64,000 nt of DNA from Lunularia cruciata (GCA_948567375.1 OX419756.1:9119001-9183000); one strand, 5' to 3'; positions 44,544 through 54,489 are shown, numbered from the stretch's first letter. The notes: generated from the sequence alone by a model not told the origin. A program made the numbers and translations.

Positions 44544-45574
44544 GGCTAATCTTGTCTGAACTCAATGTTGTACAACTTTTTAAAGGAGTGCACTCAAAGT
44601 TAAGTGGCACACAAGGTTGTATAGAGTTGAGGATGAGTGCCCACAGAATCATATTGAACTTGGATTTGTGTATAATTTAAGAGGAGTGCCCTCAAGTTTG
44701 TAAAAGCACTTGGGATTGTATACCAAAGATAGAATAGGTGGAGTTTGATGTCACCTTTGACATATGTAGGAGCCTAATCATTCTGCAGATGATTAGGATA
44801 AAATAGGATCAAGATAGTAAAATCATTGGTGGACAATTTAGATCAGAAATTTTCAGGATTCACTTGGGATTCTGATCCCTTGGAGCCAGATACATATATA
44901 AAGTTGAGTCCACCTGGCACTCATGTTTGTTCTTTTGTGTAATGAAGATTTTGATTATTAGAAAAGAGTGAGCCTACCTCTTTGCAAGTTTTATGTCATG
45001 CATTTTGTATGTTTTCGAATCTCTAGGTAAGAGTAGAAGTGAGGAATTTCACAATAGCTCTTCAATGCTTAGTGCCAAGCAGATACTTGCCCTTGATCAA
45101 GGTCAGCATATGAGAATTCAAAGGAGTAAACTTGTGCAACGAGTGGATTGTGAAGCTCACCGCACAAGCAATACCACAAAATCAAAATGTTTACACAAGG
45201 AGTAGCAAAAAGTTCATTCCTGCAAGTTATGTCTTCTAGGGAGAGTAGAACACATATGCATGCATTGCATCTTTGGAATGGAGTGGCACTCAAAGTTGGA
45301 AAAATCATCACCTTTAAGAGCAATCCCGGTTAGATTTTAGAGTGAAAGTGATTACTTTCTGATTTTAATTTTGTTGTAGTGTGCCACATAAGGTGACACT
45401 ACCCTCTTCTAGTCATGGTTTCTGCCCAAGAGATTTAATAGGAAAAAATTAATTATCTAATATTTGGTGGCAAGTGTGTTTTTGCTTCACTCTTAGGCAT
45501 TTCCAAATAATATCCTCATGAGAGAAAAATGTTCTTATTGACTATACTATAAGTACATCAACATTGAGCTATCC

Positions 45575-45892
45575 CAAATGTTCTAGAAGAATCTAGGAAG
45601 CTTGTGGGTAGATATTCTAGAAAAGCACCCATGAAACTTCTTGGTGAGAAGCGTTTAGGAACTTTCCACCTGTAGAGTAACTTGCAGTCAAGTTGATGGA
45701 TAGCTTAGTTTGCAATCCACGTAAGGTGTGTTCTAAAAGGAACCTTCCTTGGAAGCTTCTTTGGAGTCTTGTACCCAAGTTGCCTATAAACCAAGCTCAA
45801 GCTAGGCATTTTGAATTTCCTTCACTCTAGGGCACTAATATGATTTCCATTTTTATCTTCCATTCTCCAATTTCTCTCCTTGGTCTTTTATA
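45575..45892 (+). repeat. family-A LTR relic, 5' truncated
   Basis: Homologous to the E1 LTR from its ttctagaagaatctagg part to the end ggtcttttata, including cctataaaccaagctcaagc. The first 100 or so bases of the LTR and any interior are missing. Confidence 0.75.
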
Positions 45893-46720
45893 GTCAAAGT
45901 GTCCTCCAATATCAACAACCATAATTATAGTAAACTCAAGTAGAAAATCAAACTCTTTACTTAACAAATATAGGTAGTATTCACAAAGTCTCCTTCCTCT
46001 CATTCACTCCATGCTCAAAGCTCACTAAAGAAGGGATGTTTTTCTCATCCTATGCCCTTCCTTATACACTCACCAAAGGTATAAGTATCTTGGTATCTTA
46101 GTAAACTTAGTAAAGTACCCAATCTTAGATGGAATTTTCACTAATGGGTTTTTGACTTCAAATGACTTCCTTTGGAAGCTTCCAAACATATTTCCTAAGA
46201 ATCTTGTATCTTCTCATGATTGAAATTACAATATACTTGAAGGCCTAGTGAAATCCCTTTAACTTGAAAAGCCTCTACAACCAAAGGTCACCTAAATTGG
46301 TTGAGCCAAAAGAATTTTGACATCTCCTATATACAAAGTCAATTTGACCATACAAAGTTCAAGATAGAATTACTATTCCAATATAATCTAATTTAAAATC
46401 CATGGTAAGGTCTCATTCTAATATAATATAATTTAGAATGCACTAAGGTATCACATTGAGTATCCAACAATTGAAGAATAGATCTCTTTTCCATTATTAA
46501 CCACAATAATATTATTAGAGACACCATGAAGTGATTATACTAAAATTAATTATTTTCTAACTATTCAACACCACCAAAGCACTAGGAGAGACATGTATGC
46601 ATCTTAGGATGTTACAATTACCCCTATACCAACTTTTCATTTTATCTTTAGAGTCAAATATCATTTCCTTAAATATAAAGGTTTTAATGTATTACAATCA
46701 CCTCTATAAAATATAATAAG
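45893..46720. other. AT-rich, no recognisable gene
   Basis: About 830 bases between an LTR relic and M4. A pair of ccaatataatctaatttaaaatc/ctaatataatataatttagaatg phrases (46378 and 46417) shows a small tandem repeat. Nothing coding is supported. Confidence 0.35.
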
Positions 46721-47185
46721 TGTAAAATACCTAGGAGAGAAATAGGAGAATTGAAGACAAAAGTGGAAGATTAGATTTGAACCTCTCAAGTGAGTGAACC
46801 TCCAAATGTCTAGCATGAGCTTGGACTTTGATATTTATAGGGAAGCTAAGTATAAGGTTCCCAAGAAGGTTCCAAGGAAGGTTCCTTTGAGAAGCTTCCT
46901 TTCTTGAAGTGCAAGCTAAGCTAACCATCTACTCGGCATAAAAATTAAGTTAACTAGTTATTTGGCATGCTAGCTAGTCAAACCTTAGGAAGTTCTTAAA
47001 AGCTTCTTGCCAAGAAGTTTCATAGATGTTTTGAGGACATTCTACCAAGAAGCTCCCTTCATTCTTCCAAAATATTCTAAACATTCTTAGATTATGCTTG
47101 TTCTACCGCCCTTTTTGCTAAAATGAATTGAGTTTGCTAGCTCATTATTGCATATTAAATCTTTTACTAACTTCATATTATTACA
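46721..47185 (-). repeat. M4 3' LTR
   Basis: 465 bp, tgtaaaatacc...cttcatattattaca on the plus strand. It retains gatatttatagg (TATA region, reversed) but the GAA/TTC arrays are eroded. Confidence 0.75.
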
Positions 47186-49081
47186 TGTCCCCTACTTGTT
47201 TTCATGGAATCTTTGAACTCCTATATAGTTGTTTGAGCATCTTGGAGACAAGGAAGAAGTTTCCATGTGGCATCATGAAGGGATATCCTTTATAGAGAAC
47301 CTTGTACTCACGTTGTTGTTGGCAACCATGTTGGATGGCTCTTCAAACAAGAATATGGTCAACTTTGTATTTTTCATGATCATGAATATTGATTGGAGGA
47401 TGAGGAGTAGATTGTGCATGAGTAGGAAAGGAAAAGGAGTTAGAAACAAAGAGTTTTAGTTTTAAAACATGAAAGATAGGATAGATACTCATGTGACTAG
47501 GAAGTGCAAGTTTGTAGGAAACGAGAGAAATGATCTGAGTAATATCAAATGGACCTATCCAATTGGGAGAAATTTTACAAACTTGGTGTCAAGCAAGAGA
47601 GGAAGGTTATGGGAGGAAACCATGACCTATTGCCTATTTGGGTAATGAGATCATAATGATGTATGTAAGCATATTGCTTTGCCAATTTTGTGCAACAAGT
47701 ATATGAGACTTAGCTTGGTTTAGATAACATGGACAAGAAGGTGGAAGTATGAGGGACATGAGATGGCAATTGAGCAAGAATAGAATCTAGAACAAGTGGA
47801 TCTTACCCATAATTAAGGAAGAAAGGAGAGAATCTGATACTTGCATGCTTGGAATTACTATAACCAAACTCAACAAGTGCAAGAAAATTATCTCAATTAG
47901 TGTGATGAACATTGACAAAGGCATGTAGCATATCTTCCAAGATATAAAAAAAAAATTTGTTTGCCCATCAGTTTAGGTGATAGGTTGTAGATAACACAAG
48001 CTTGGTGCCAAGTAGCTTGAAGAGTGCTTGACAAATTTCTCAAGTGGATCAAAGATGAGAATCCTTGGCATCCCATGGTGTTTGAACACCATATCAAAGT
48101 AAATTTGGGCCAATATCACAACATCTATTGTATCCATAGTAGATGCTAAGTGATTTTGCTTGTGGAGCTATCAAAAAATACAACAATTGCAAAATGGCCT
48201 TGATTTATCTTCAACAAGCATTTGATGAGTTCTAATCTCACAAGCTCCCATTGGGCAGATGGAATTAGGAGTGGTTGGAGCAGTCCACTTGGTTTTTTGG
48301 TCGATGCCTTTGTTGTATTGGATGCTCCTCAAGATTGGATAAACTCTCAAACCTTGCATGTCATGTTTGGCTATACCATTGATGTTGGAGGATACTAAAG
48401 ATTCTTTTGATCCCTATATGACTAGCAATTGGTAAATCATACATCTCTTGAAGTTGCATCAATCATAGATCTACCAAAATTGACACATAAATTTTGGCTC
48501 TTGCAAAAGAAGAGTCTATTCTAGAATGAAAAGGTGTTGTACTCCTTTTCATATGCTATAAGATGACTTTGCACAAGATGAAAGAAGGAGTCCTATTGTT
48601 AAGCAATTGTGAACCTCTTTTTTGGACCATTGAGTCAATAAACACTATGGTAATGGCCATTGCTATGATGGATTTATGATACATCATCAGGGATGACATG
48701 GAACTTTCCAAGCTTGTTGTGAAGCTTGATATCAAAAAATTGTAGTTGTTTCTCTTATTGAGGATATCAACTCTTCATGTGCTCCAAATGAAAGGTTTGC
48801 AACAAGGATTTGTGATTTGTCCACATTATCACTTGTTTCCCCAATAGACAATATCTCCATGATTTTGTTGCATATACCATTGCAGTGTGTTCACTTTCTT
48901 GTGAAGAATAATTCTTTTTTGCTACATTTATCCATTGAGATACAAAAACAATAAAATGCAATCTATATGGAGATTTTTGTTCCAACACAACTCTAATTGC
49001 AAAGTTAGAAGTATCAAAATTAACCACACAAGGTAGTTGAAAATCATATGGTTGGAGGATGGTTCATGAAGACACCATATC
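47186..49081 (-). pseudogene. M4 chromodomain, integrase and RNase H remains
   Basis: Recognisable pieces in family order: chromodomain and integrase tail (47240-47700), integrase core (47890-48330, with TSLPK-like and zinc-pair regions degraded), and RNase H at 49027-48767 (NFDTSNFAIRVVLEQ; LLGKQVIMWTNHKSLLQ). Stops are dense. RNase H is cut at the P2 insertion. Confidence 0.7.
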
Positions 49082-49150
49082 TATAACAATATGGAGTTAA
49101 GAGACGAAGTTAGTCAAGCTTATGAAGTAGAGAATAAGACAAAATAGCTT

Positions 49151-49165
49151 AGAATATTCTAGAAG
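49151..49165 (+). promoter_or_regulatory. heat-shock-element-like array 1 in P2 5' LTR
   Basis: aGAAtaTTCtaGAAg: three alternating boxes, exact 2-base spacing, about 230 bases upstream of the TATA box. Confidence 0.55.
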
Positions 49166-49234
49166 CATCTAAGAAGCTTCTTGGGAAGCTTCCCAACTAG
49201 TTAACTTGCGCCCTAAACAGGTAGCTTCTAGAAG

Positions 49235-49252
49235 GAAGCTTCTAGAAGCTTC
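49235..49252 (+). promoter_or_regulatory. heat-shock-element-like array 2 in P2 5' LTR
   Basis: GAA-gc-TTC-ta-GAA-gc-TTC: four boxes in phase, also a perfect 18-base palindrome. Further GAAGCTTC pairs with 4-base gaps lie at about 49174-49193, 49285-49304 and 49353-49373. Confidence 0.6.
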
Positions 49253-49392
49253 TAACTAGCTTAGCTTGCACGCCAAGTAGGCGGCTTCTAGAAGGAAGCT
49301 TCTTGAGAAGCTTCCTAGTTAACTTGGCTTGCACTCCAAGAAAGCGGCTCAAGGAAGCTTCTTGAGAAGCTTCAAGAGTCTTGTATGCTACC

Positions 49393-49400
49393 TATAAATA
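49393..49400 (+). promoter_or_regulatory. TATA box of P2 LTR
   Basis: TATAAATA in the phrase acctataaataccaa, conserved in all younger family-A LTRs. It marks the likely U3/R boundary about 30 bases further on. Confidence 0.7.
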
Positions 49401-49505
49401 CCAAGGCCAAAGCTCATGCTAGGCATTCGGAGTTTTCCCTCATTCAAGTGTCCCAATGTGAGTTTCCATTCTCCTATTTCCCTCCTCGGTTTTGGTCTTT
49501 TACAC

Positions 49506-49517
49506 TGGTATCAAAGC
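49506..49517 (+). other. primer binding site of P2
   Basis: TGGTATCAAAGC, one base after the LTR; standard initiator-Met complement with one change. Confidence 0.9.
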
Positions 49518-49526
49518 AGGAATGGG

Positions 49527-49742
49527 ATGGATGGAATTTATGGACCACCAAATCCACTTCCGCCAAACCATTGGGACTTTCATGTCCAGATATTACCAAA
49601 GTATTGTTTCACACAATTCATCACCTCACGCTTCGAGCAGGATTTTCTACATATGATCACCATGTTAGAGGAACCCTTGATACTTCCAATTGTAACATAT
49701 GGAGAATGGTGGACGTGTTGTATCTATGTGTTAATCAACTAG
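49527..49742 (+). CDS. short leader frame between primer site and gag
   Basis: 71 codons beginning MDGIYGPPNPLPPNHWDFHV and ending ..VLIN before a TAA, 33 bases ahead of the gag ATG. The same frame beginning is seen in E1 (13741, MDRIYGPPNPFPPNHW), M2 and M3; in M2 the ATG has become ATA. A second frame over the same bases is also open, so coding is not certain. No known function. Confidence 0.35.
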   Translation: MDGIYGPPNPLPPNHWDFHVQILPKYCFTQFITSRFEQDFLHMITMLEEPLILPIVTYGEWWTCCIYVLIN

Positions 49743-49775
49743 ATAAATTGAGGGTAGTGGAATAGAGTAGTAGTG

Positions 49776-50639
49776 ATGGTGGCAATACCGGATGTTATCC
49801 TTGCAATGCAACAACAAATTGAGCATCTTACTCGATTGTTGGATGAACGAGACCAGCAACGACGAGAACAGATAGACAGAGCGCCAGTTTGAGATGGAGA
49901 AGATCGCATTCAATTTCCAAAACCCAAGGTGTTTGAAGGCAAGAATCTTCCAGGCACAGTGGAGAATTTTGTGTTTGACTGTGAATGTTACTTTGAAGCC
50001 ACCAATCTTCAAGACGAGCGGAAAAAAATTCTCTTGGCTTCTAGCCAATTGGATGGCGTGGCAAAACTTTGGTGGCGATTCCGAGTAGAAAGAGCTGAAC
50101 GACAAATTGTTACACCGATTTTGACATGGGCAAAATTCAAGGATGCAATACTTGGTTGATTTCAAACTATAAATGCCACCCGAATTGCACAAGATAAATT
50201 GGCGGAGTTGAGGCAGATTGGCTTAGTGAGAAGCTACATCACACAATTTCAGATATCCAAGAAGGTGAAGTTCTGGATCGATTTGTGCGAGGATTGAAGT
50301 CACAAACCAGATTGGAGGTGACCATGCGAGAGCCACAGAACGTAGAAGAAGCCATGCAATTGGTTGAGCGTTTTGATTCCTTAGTTGCGACAACTTGGTC
50401 TCAACCTCGACCTACACAAAACCTACCATTATCACGAGTGGAAGAACCGGTACCAATGGAGATTGATGCTATCCAACAAAGACCACTTGGCACAGCAGAT
50501 AGAGAAAGATTACAACAAAATGGAGGTTGCTTTTATTGTTGCCAAGTTGGACATCGCATTGCTGAATGTCCACTTAGGAATGAGCGACCTCGACAAGTTG
50601 CCCAGATGGAGTTTGTGGAATAGAATGATCAGGGAAATG
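49776..50639 (+). pseudogene. P2 gag
   Basis: The start ATG 49776 gives MVAIPDVILAMQQQIEHLTR, a coiled coil. A TGA follows after about 38 codons (shared with M2). The capsid part is open to 50159 (VFEGKN, FVFDCECYFEATNL, DGVAKLWWRF, TPILTWAKFKDAILG). A second TGA (R to stop) and a 22-base deletion near 50250 shift the frame. The C-terminal part 50285-50623 has an intact zinc knuckle CFYCCQVGHRIAEC (CX2CX4HX4C), which packages element RNA in functional relatives. Confidence 0.88.
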
Positions 50640-50679
50640 AAAAATCCCAGTAGGAGATTTTGAGCCGCCTATTGGGAGC

Positions 50680-51117
50680 TTGATTAGTTCCAATGGGATT
50701 GAAGGCTCGACCTATGCAAGTTTACTTCACTTGCAAGGTACAATATCTAATCGGGGTTGTAGGATTTTGGTTGATTCTCGAAGTTCAGAGAATTGCATAT
50801 CTATGCAAGTAGCAAAGGAATTGGGTATTCCTATCAAGCCAGTGATAGGAAGTAGTTTGATGATGGCGGATGGTAGAAAAGGTTCTGCATTCCGCACCTC
50901 GCATCCTGTTACCTTCAAGATTGGGAAGGGATATTTAGAGTGTATGAGGTTTGTAGTGGCACCTCTACACTATGATATCATTTTGGGTCTACCTTGGCTT
51001 GAACATCATAAGGTTCAATTCGATTGGACCCGACGTCAAATTCAAGTACAACACAAAGGTAGGAATTTCTGATTAGGTTGTCTAGCACCTCTAAGTAAGA
51101 CACCTAAGAATAGTCAG
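50680..51117 (+). pseudogene. P2 aspartic protease
   Basis: The protease domain is open to 51072, with NCISMQVAKELGIP, GSSLMMADGRKG and DIILGLPWLEHHKVQFDW. The active-site triad DSG reads DSR: codon 50779-50781 is CGA where M2 has a Gly codon, so processing activity would be lost. A stop follows GRNF. Confidence 0.88.
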
Positions 51118-51297
51118 TCCCAGGATAGGAAGTTTGTTGAGAAGGTAGCCATAGAGCAAATCTGGAAGGGAGATAAGTCCCAAGATGGGAAGTTTGCCAA
51201 GAAGGCAACCATGGAGCAAGCTTGGAAGAGAGATGAGTCCCTAGAAGAGAAGTTTGTTAATGAAGCAGCCATAGAGCAAGCTTTGGAGGAAGATAAG
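51118..51297 (+). repeat. three 60-bp tandem repeats in the protease-RT linker
   Basis: Units 51118-51177, 51178-51237 and 51238-51297, each starting TCC. Each encodes S..K-F-x-x-K-A-x-x-E-Q-x-W-K-R-D-E-type 20-residue modules of charged, helical character. M2 (about 24840-25020), M3 (about 30330-30530) and M1 (about 34530-34720) carry the same triplet. Confidence 0.9.
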
Positions 51298-52311
51298 TCT
51301 ATATTTGTAGTGTGGATCAAGCCGATTGCACAAGAACAATCTGAGGAGGGCCAGGTGCCGCATCAAGCAACAGTTGATCGGATAGTTCAGGAGTTTGCAG
51401 ATGTGTTTCCGGATGATCTGCCAAAGGGATTACCCTCTAATCGAGGTATGCCCTTCAAGATTGAGTTATTGCCAGGGAGTACTCTAGTGAGTAGACCAAT
51501 CTATCGGCTCTCAGCAAAGGAGTTGGAGGAGTTGCAAACAACACTTACAGAGTTGTTGGAGAAGGATTTCATACGACATAGTACCTCTTCGTAGGGAGCA
51601 CCGGTACTATTTGTTCCAAAGAAGGATGGAGGACTTTGTTTCTGTATTGATTACCGTGGGCTTAATAAGCAAACCATAAAGAATGCATATCCCTTGCCTC
51701 AAATCGACGACTTGCTTGACCAATTAAGTGGAGCACGCTACTTTTCCAAGCTGGATCTTTGTAGCGGCTATTGGCAAATTCCTATTGAAGGAGAGGACAT
51801 GCAAAAGACTGCCTTTCGCACAAGGTATGGACATTTTGAGTGGAGAGTTCTACCATTCGGACTCACTAATGCTCCAACAGTCTTCATGGATCAGATGCAT
51901 TGGGTGTTGGAGGGACTATTGGATCAGTTCGTGGTAGTGTTCTTAGATGATATCTTAATCTATAGTAGGACAGAGGCAGAACATAGGAATCATGTGCGAG
52001 AAGTCCTAAGACAACTACAACAATGGAAATTTTACTGCAAGAAGTCAAAGTGTGCTTTTTGGCAGAAGGAGGTTACCTTCTTGGGTCATAAGATCACATC
52101 AGAGGGGATCAAGATGGAAGAAGAGAAGATCAAGGCCATTACTGATTGGCCTACCCCGAAGGATGTTACAGAAGTACGAGCATTCAATGGATTGGCTAGT
52201 TTTTACCGACGGTTCATCCACTATTATGCTCACGTGGCTGCACCATTGATTGACCTCTTGGGAAAGAACTCGAGCTTCCAATGGACCACCAAGCATGAAG
52301 AAGCATTCTAG
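51298..52311 (+). pseudogene. P2 reverse transcriptase
   Basis: RT begins near PFKIELLPGS and continues through LEKDFIRHSTSS to a TAG at 51592-51594 (Trp codon in the family). It is then open from 51595: [47 protein letters not shown], and the catalytic FLDDILIYS. The thumb and connection follow ([20 protein letters not shown]). A TAG (CAG in the family) ends it at 52311. Confidence 0.9.
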
Positions 52312-52770
52312 AAGTTAAAGCATATGGTGTTTTCACGACCTATTCTTCAGCCATATGATCCTCAACTACCTTGTGTGGTTGATTTTGATGCTTCTAACTT
52401 TGCAATTGGAGCTGTGTTGCAACAAGAATTTCTAGATGGACTACATCCTATTGCCTTTGTGTCTTGCCGACTAAATACAGCTGAAAGAAATTACTCTGCT
52501 TGAGATCGAGAATAACTTGCAATGGTATATGCCACCAAGGTATGGAGGCATTATCTCTTGGGGAAACAAGTGATCATGCGAACTGATCACAAACTATTGT
52601 TGCAGACCTTACACTTGGAGCACATGAAGAGTCGGCATCATCGATGGGAAGAACAACTCCAATTGTTTGACATCAAACTTGAATACAAACCAGGTCGGTT
52701 CCATGTCATCCCTGATGCTCTATCACGACAACCTGATTTGAAGGATCTTCCTCTCATCACGGCGGCAATT
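52312..52770 (+). pseudogene. P2 RNase H
   Basis: Reads VDFDASNFAIGAVLQQEF, FVSCRLNTAERNYSA, then two stops (TGA for the Trp region, TAA for Gln) near 52501-52517, then YATKVWRHYLLGKQ and MRTDHKLLLQ. The catalytic Asp of DFDAS and the MRTDH Asp are present, but the frame is broken. Confidence 0.88.
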
Positions 52771-53679
52771 ACAACGGTGTCCATTGACCCTAAGGTCCAT
52801 AATGAGTTTCAATCAGCTCTACAACAAGATCCCTTCCTCCAAATGGTACACGATCATCTGACAGCACGCAACAAGGAGTACAACACCTTCTCTTTCAAGG
52901 AAGGCATTTTATTCCATGCAGACCAGATCTATGTTCCAGCCAAAGGTGATCTTCGACTTGTGTGCCTTCAAGAAGCCCATGATTTACCAATAGCTGGTCA
53001 CATGGGAGTGGACAAGACCTTGGGCACCCTCCAACGCCAATGGTGGTGGCTGAACATGACACGAGATGTTCGAGACTTTGTTCAATCATGTGAAAGTTGC
53101 CAACGGAACAAGGCCAGCAACCAGAAGCCGAGTGGACTCCTTCAACCACTCGCCATTCCATCCGCTCGTTGGGAGCATGTGAGCTTGGATCTCATCACAT
53201 CCTTGCCAAAGACAAAACAAGGACACACTGCAATTGTGGTGTTTGTGGATAAGCTTAGTAAGCAAATCCCCTTGGCACCAATGTGTGATACCGTGGATGC
53301 TCCAACCTTAGCGCAAATCTACTTCAACAATGTCTTCAAGCATCATGGGATACCACGTGTACTCATCTCCGACCGAGATCCTCGATTTACCGAGAAGTTT
53401 TGGCAAGCACTCATCCAGATACTCGGCACCAAGCTTGCTTTATCCACGGCCTATCATCCTCAAACTGATGGACAAACCAAACGCGCCAATCGTACATTGG
53501 AGGATATGTTGCGGGCCTTTGTCAATGTCCACCATACCAACTGGGATGAATGTCTTGCAGCTATAGAATTTGCCTACAACAATTCCAAACAAGCAAGCAC
53601 CGGATTTTCTCCCTTCTTTCTCAATTTTGGCCAAGATCTGCTTGTTCCAGATTCTCTTCTTGCTCCCCCTCCATCTTAG
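52771..53679 (+). pseudogene. P2 integrase
   Basis: Part of a 385-codon open frame (52522-53679). Zinc-binding pair HX6H (codons 52978 and 52999) and CX2C (53089, 53098). Core: Asp in LDLITSLPK (53188), Asp in ISDRDPRF (53371). At the third catalytic position, 35 residues further on, codon 53479-53481 is AAA (Lys) in DGQTKRAN where M2 and M3 have Glu. This is a single G-to-A change and should abolish strand transfer. The frame ends in TAG where relatives have CAG. Confidence 0.9.
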
Positions 53680-54068
53680 GTTCCTCATACTTCTACATTC
53701 TTGACCACTATATCCCAATCTCTCCAACAAGCCAAATCTCACCTCTTTGTTGCTCTGAATTGCCAAAAACAATATCCGGACCATCATTGTCGTGATCTCA
53801 CCTTTGAAGTTGGTGATAAAGTCATGCTATCCTCTAGTAACCTCCCTCTCCCACTTGATACCCAAGTTCGTAAACTTGCTCCTAATTGGATAGGACCCTT
53901 TGATATCATCCACAGTATCTCTCGTGTTGCTTATCGACTTGCCTTACCTTGTCAAATGCATATCCCCTTCATGATGCCACATGGGAACCTCTTTCTCACC
54001 TCCAGAATGCACAGATGGCCATCAAGGACTTCAAAGCTTTACTGGCAGCGAGGACGTCACCAACTAGC
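53680..54068 (+). pseudogene. P2 integrase tail with deleted chromodomain
   Basis: The tail continues LAPNWIGPFDI and RLALPCQMHI. A deletion of about 199 bases, between two TATCC words, then joins directly to the end of the chromodomain (LHDATWEPLSHLQNAQMAI in the shifted frame). The aromatic cage part (YEVDRIL..YKVLWKGY in M2) is gone. In chromoviruses this domain steers integration to marked chromatin. Confidence 0.85.
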
Positions 54069-54080
54069 GGTAGGGGAATA
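54069..54080 (+). other. polypurine tract of P2
   Basis: ggtaggggaata directly before the 3' LTR; same position and near-same sequence (ggtgggggaata) in the other copies. Primes plus-strand synthesis. Confidence 0.8.
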
Positions 54081-54489
54081 TGTAACAATATGGAGTCTAA
54101 AGACAAAGTTAGTCGGGCTTACGAAGTAGAGAATAAGACAAAATAGCCTAGAATATTCTAGAAGCATCTAAGAAGCTTCTTGGGAAGCTTCCCAACTAGT
54201 TAACTTGCGCCCTAAACAGGTAGCTTCTAGAAGCTTCTAACTAGCTTAGCTTGCACGCCAAGTAGACGGCTTCTAGAAGGAAGCTTCTTGAGAAGCTTCT
54301 TAGTTAACTTGGCTTGCACTCCAAGAAAGCGGCTCAAGGAAGCTTCTTGAGAAGCTTCAAGAGTCTTGTATGCTACCTATAAATACCAAGGCCAAAGCTC
54401 ATGCTAGGCATTCGGAGTTTTCCATCATTCAAGTGTCTCAATGTGAGTTTCCATTCTCCTATTTCTCTCCTCGGTTTTGGTCTTTTACA
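54081..54489 (+). repeat. P2 3' LTR
   Basis: 409 bp, TGTAACAATATGG...TCTTTTACA. Compared with the 5' LTR it lacks 14 bases (gaaggaagcttcta), which reduces array 2 to the three-box TTCTAGAAGCTTC at 54225-54237. Confidence 0.93.

Larger units (their letters stand above)
41429..45565 (+). pseudogene. D2, second copy of the coiled-coil coding repeat
   Basis: A plausible start ATG at 41429 gives MVVSPKSYKKAHEAILRSLA then GFLLWNWE before a stop. A degraded stretch at 42000-42090 (YYMGMTLLTKEKGKSFPTYF) matches the LLTxEE..YPxHFF segment of D1 and the 58-kb copy. An acidic region follows the inserted LTR C (43020-43180), then long Glu/Lys coiled coils (43700-44350, for example EEQEAKWCKQSKKREEDQLK). 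The tail to about 45565 ends with a cactataagtacatcaacattg-type terminus shared with 40395 and 61480. Interrupted by LTR C at 42261-42996. Function unknown. Confidence 0.45.
49082..49504 (+). repeat. P2 5' LTR
   Basis: 423 bp. The first bases are tataacaatatgg, the family TG having become TA. Ends TCTTTTACA. TATAAATA lies at 49393-49400 with GAA/TTC arrays upstream of it. Confidence 0.93.
49082..54489 (+). mobile_element. P2, complete family-A chromovirus with both LTRs
   Basis: A 5.4-kb plus-strand element inserted in M4. Perfect target copies ATATC at 49077-49081 and 54490-54494. Order: LTR, primer site, leader frame, gag, protease, 60-base linker repeats, RT, RNase H, integrase, truncated chromodomain, purine tract, LTR. 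The two LTRs differ by about 14 substitutions in about 409 aligned bases by eye (mostly transitions) plus one 14-bp deletion. Several stops and lost catalytic residues make it inactive. Confidence 0.93.

Noticed and set aside
52522-53679. A working integrase gene (385 open codons)
   Set aside because: The start lies inside RNase H, the catalytic Glu is Lys, and the frame ends in a stop replacing a Gln codon. It is only the longest open part of a dead polyprotein.
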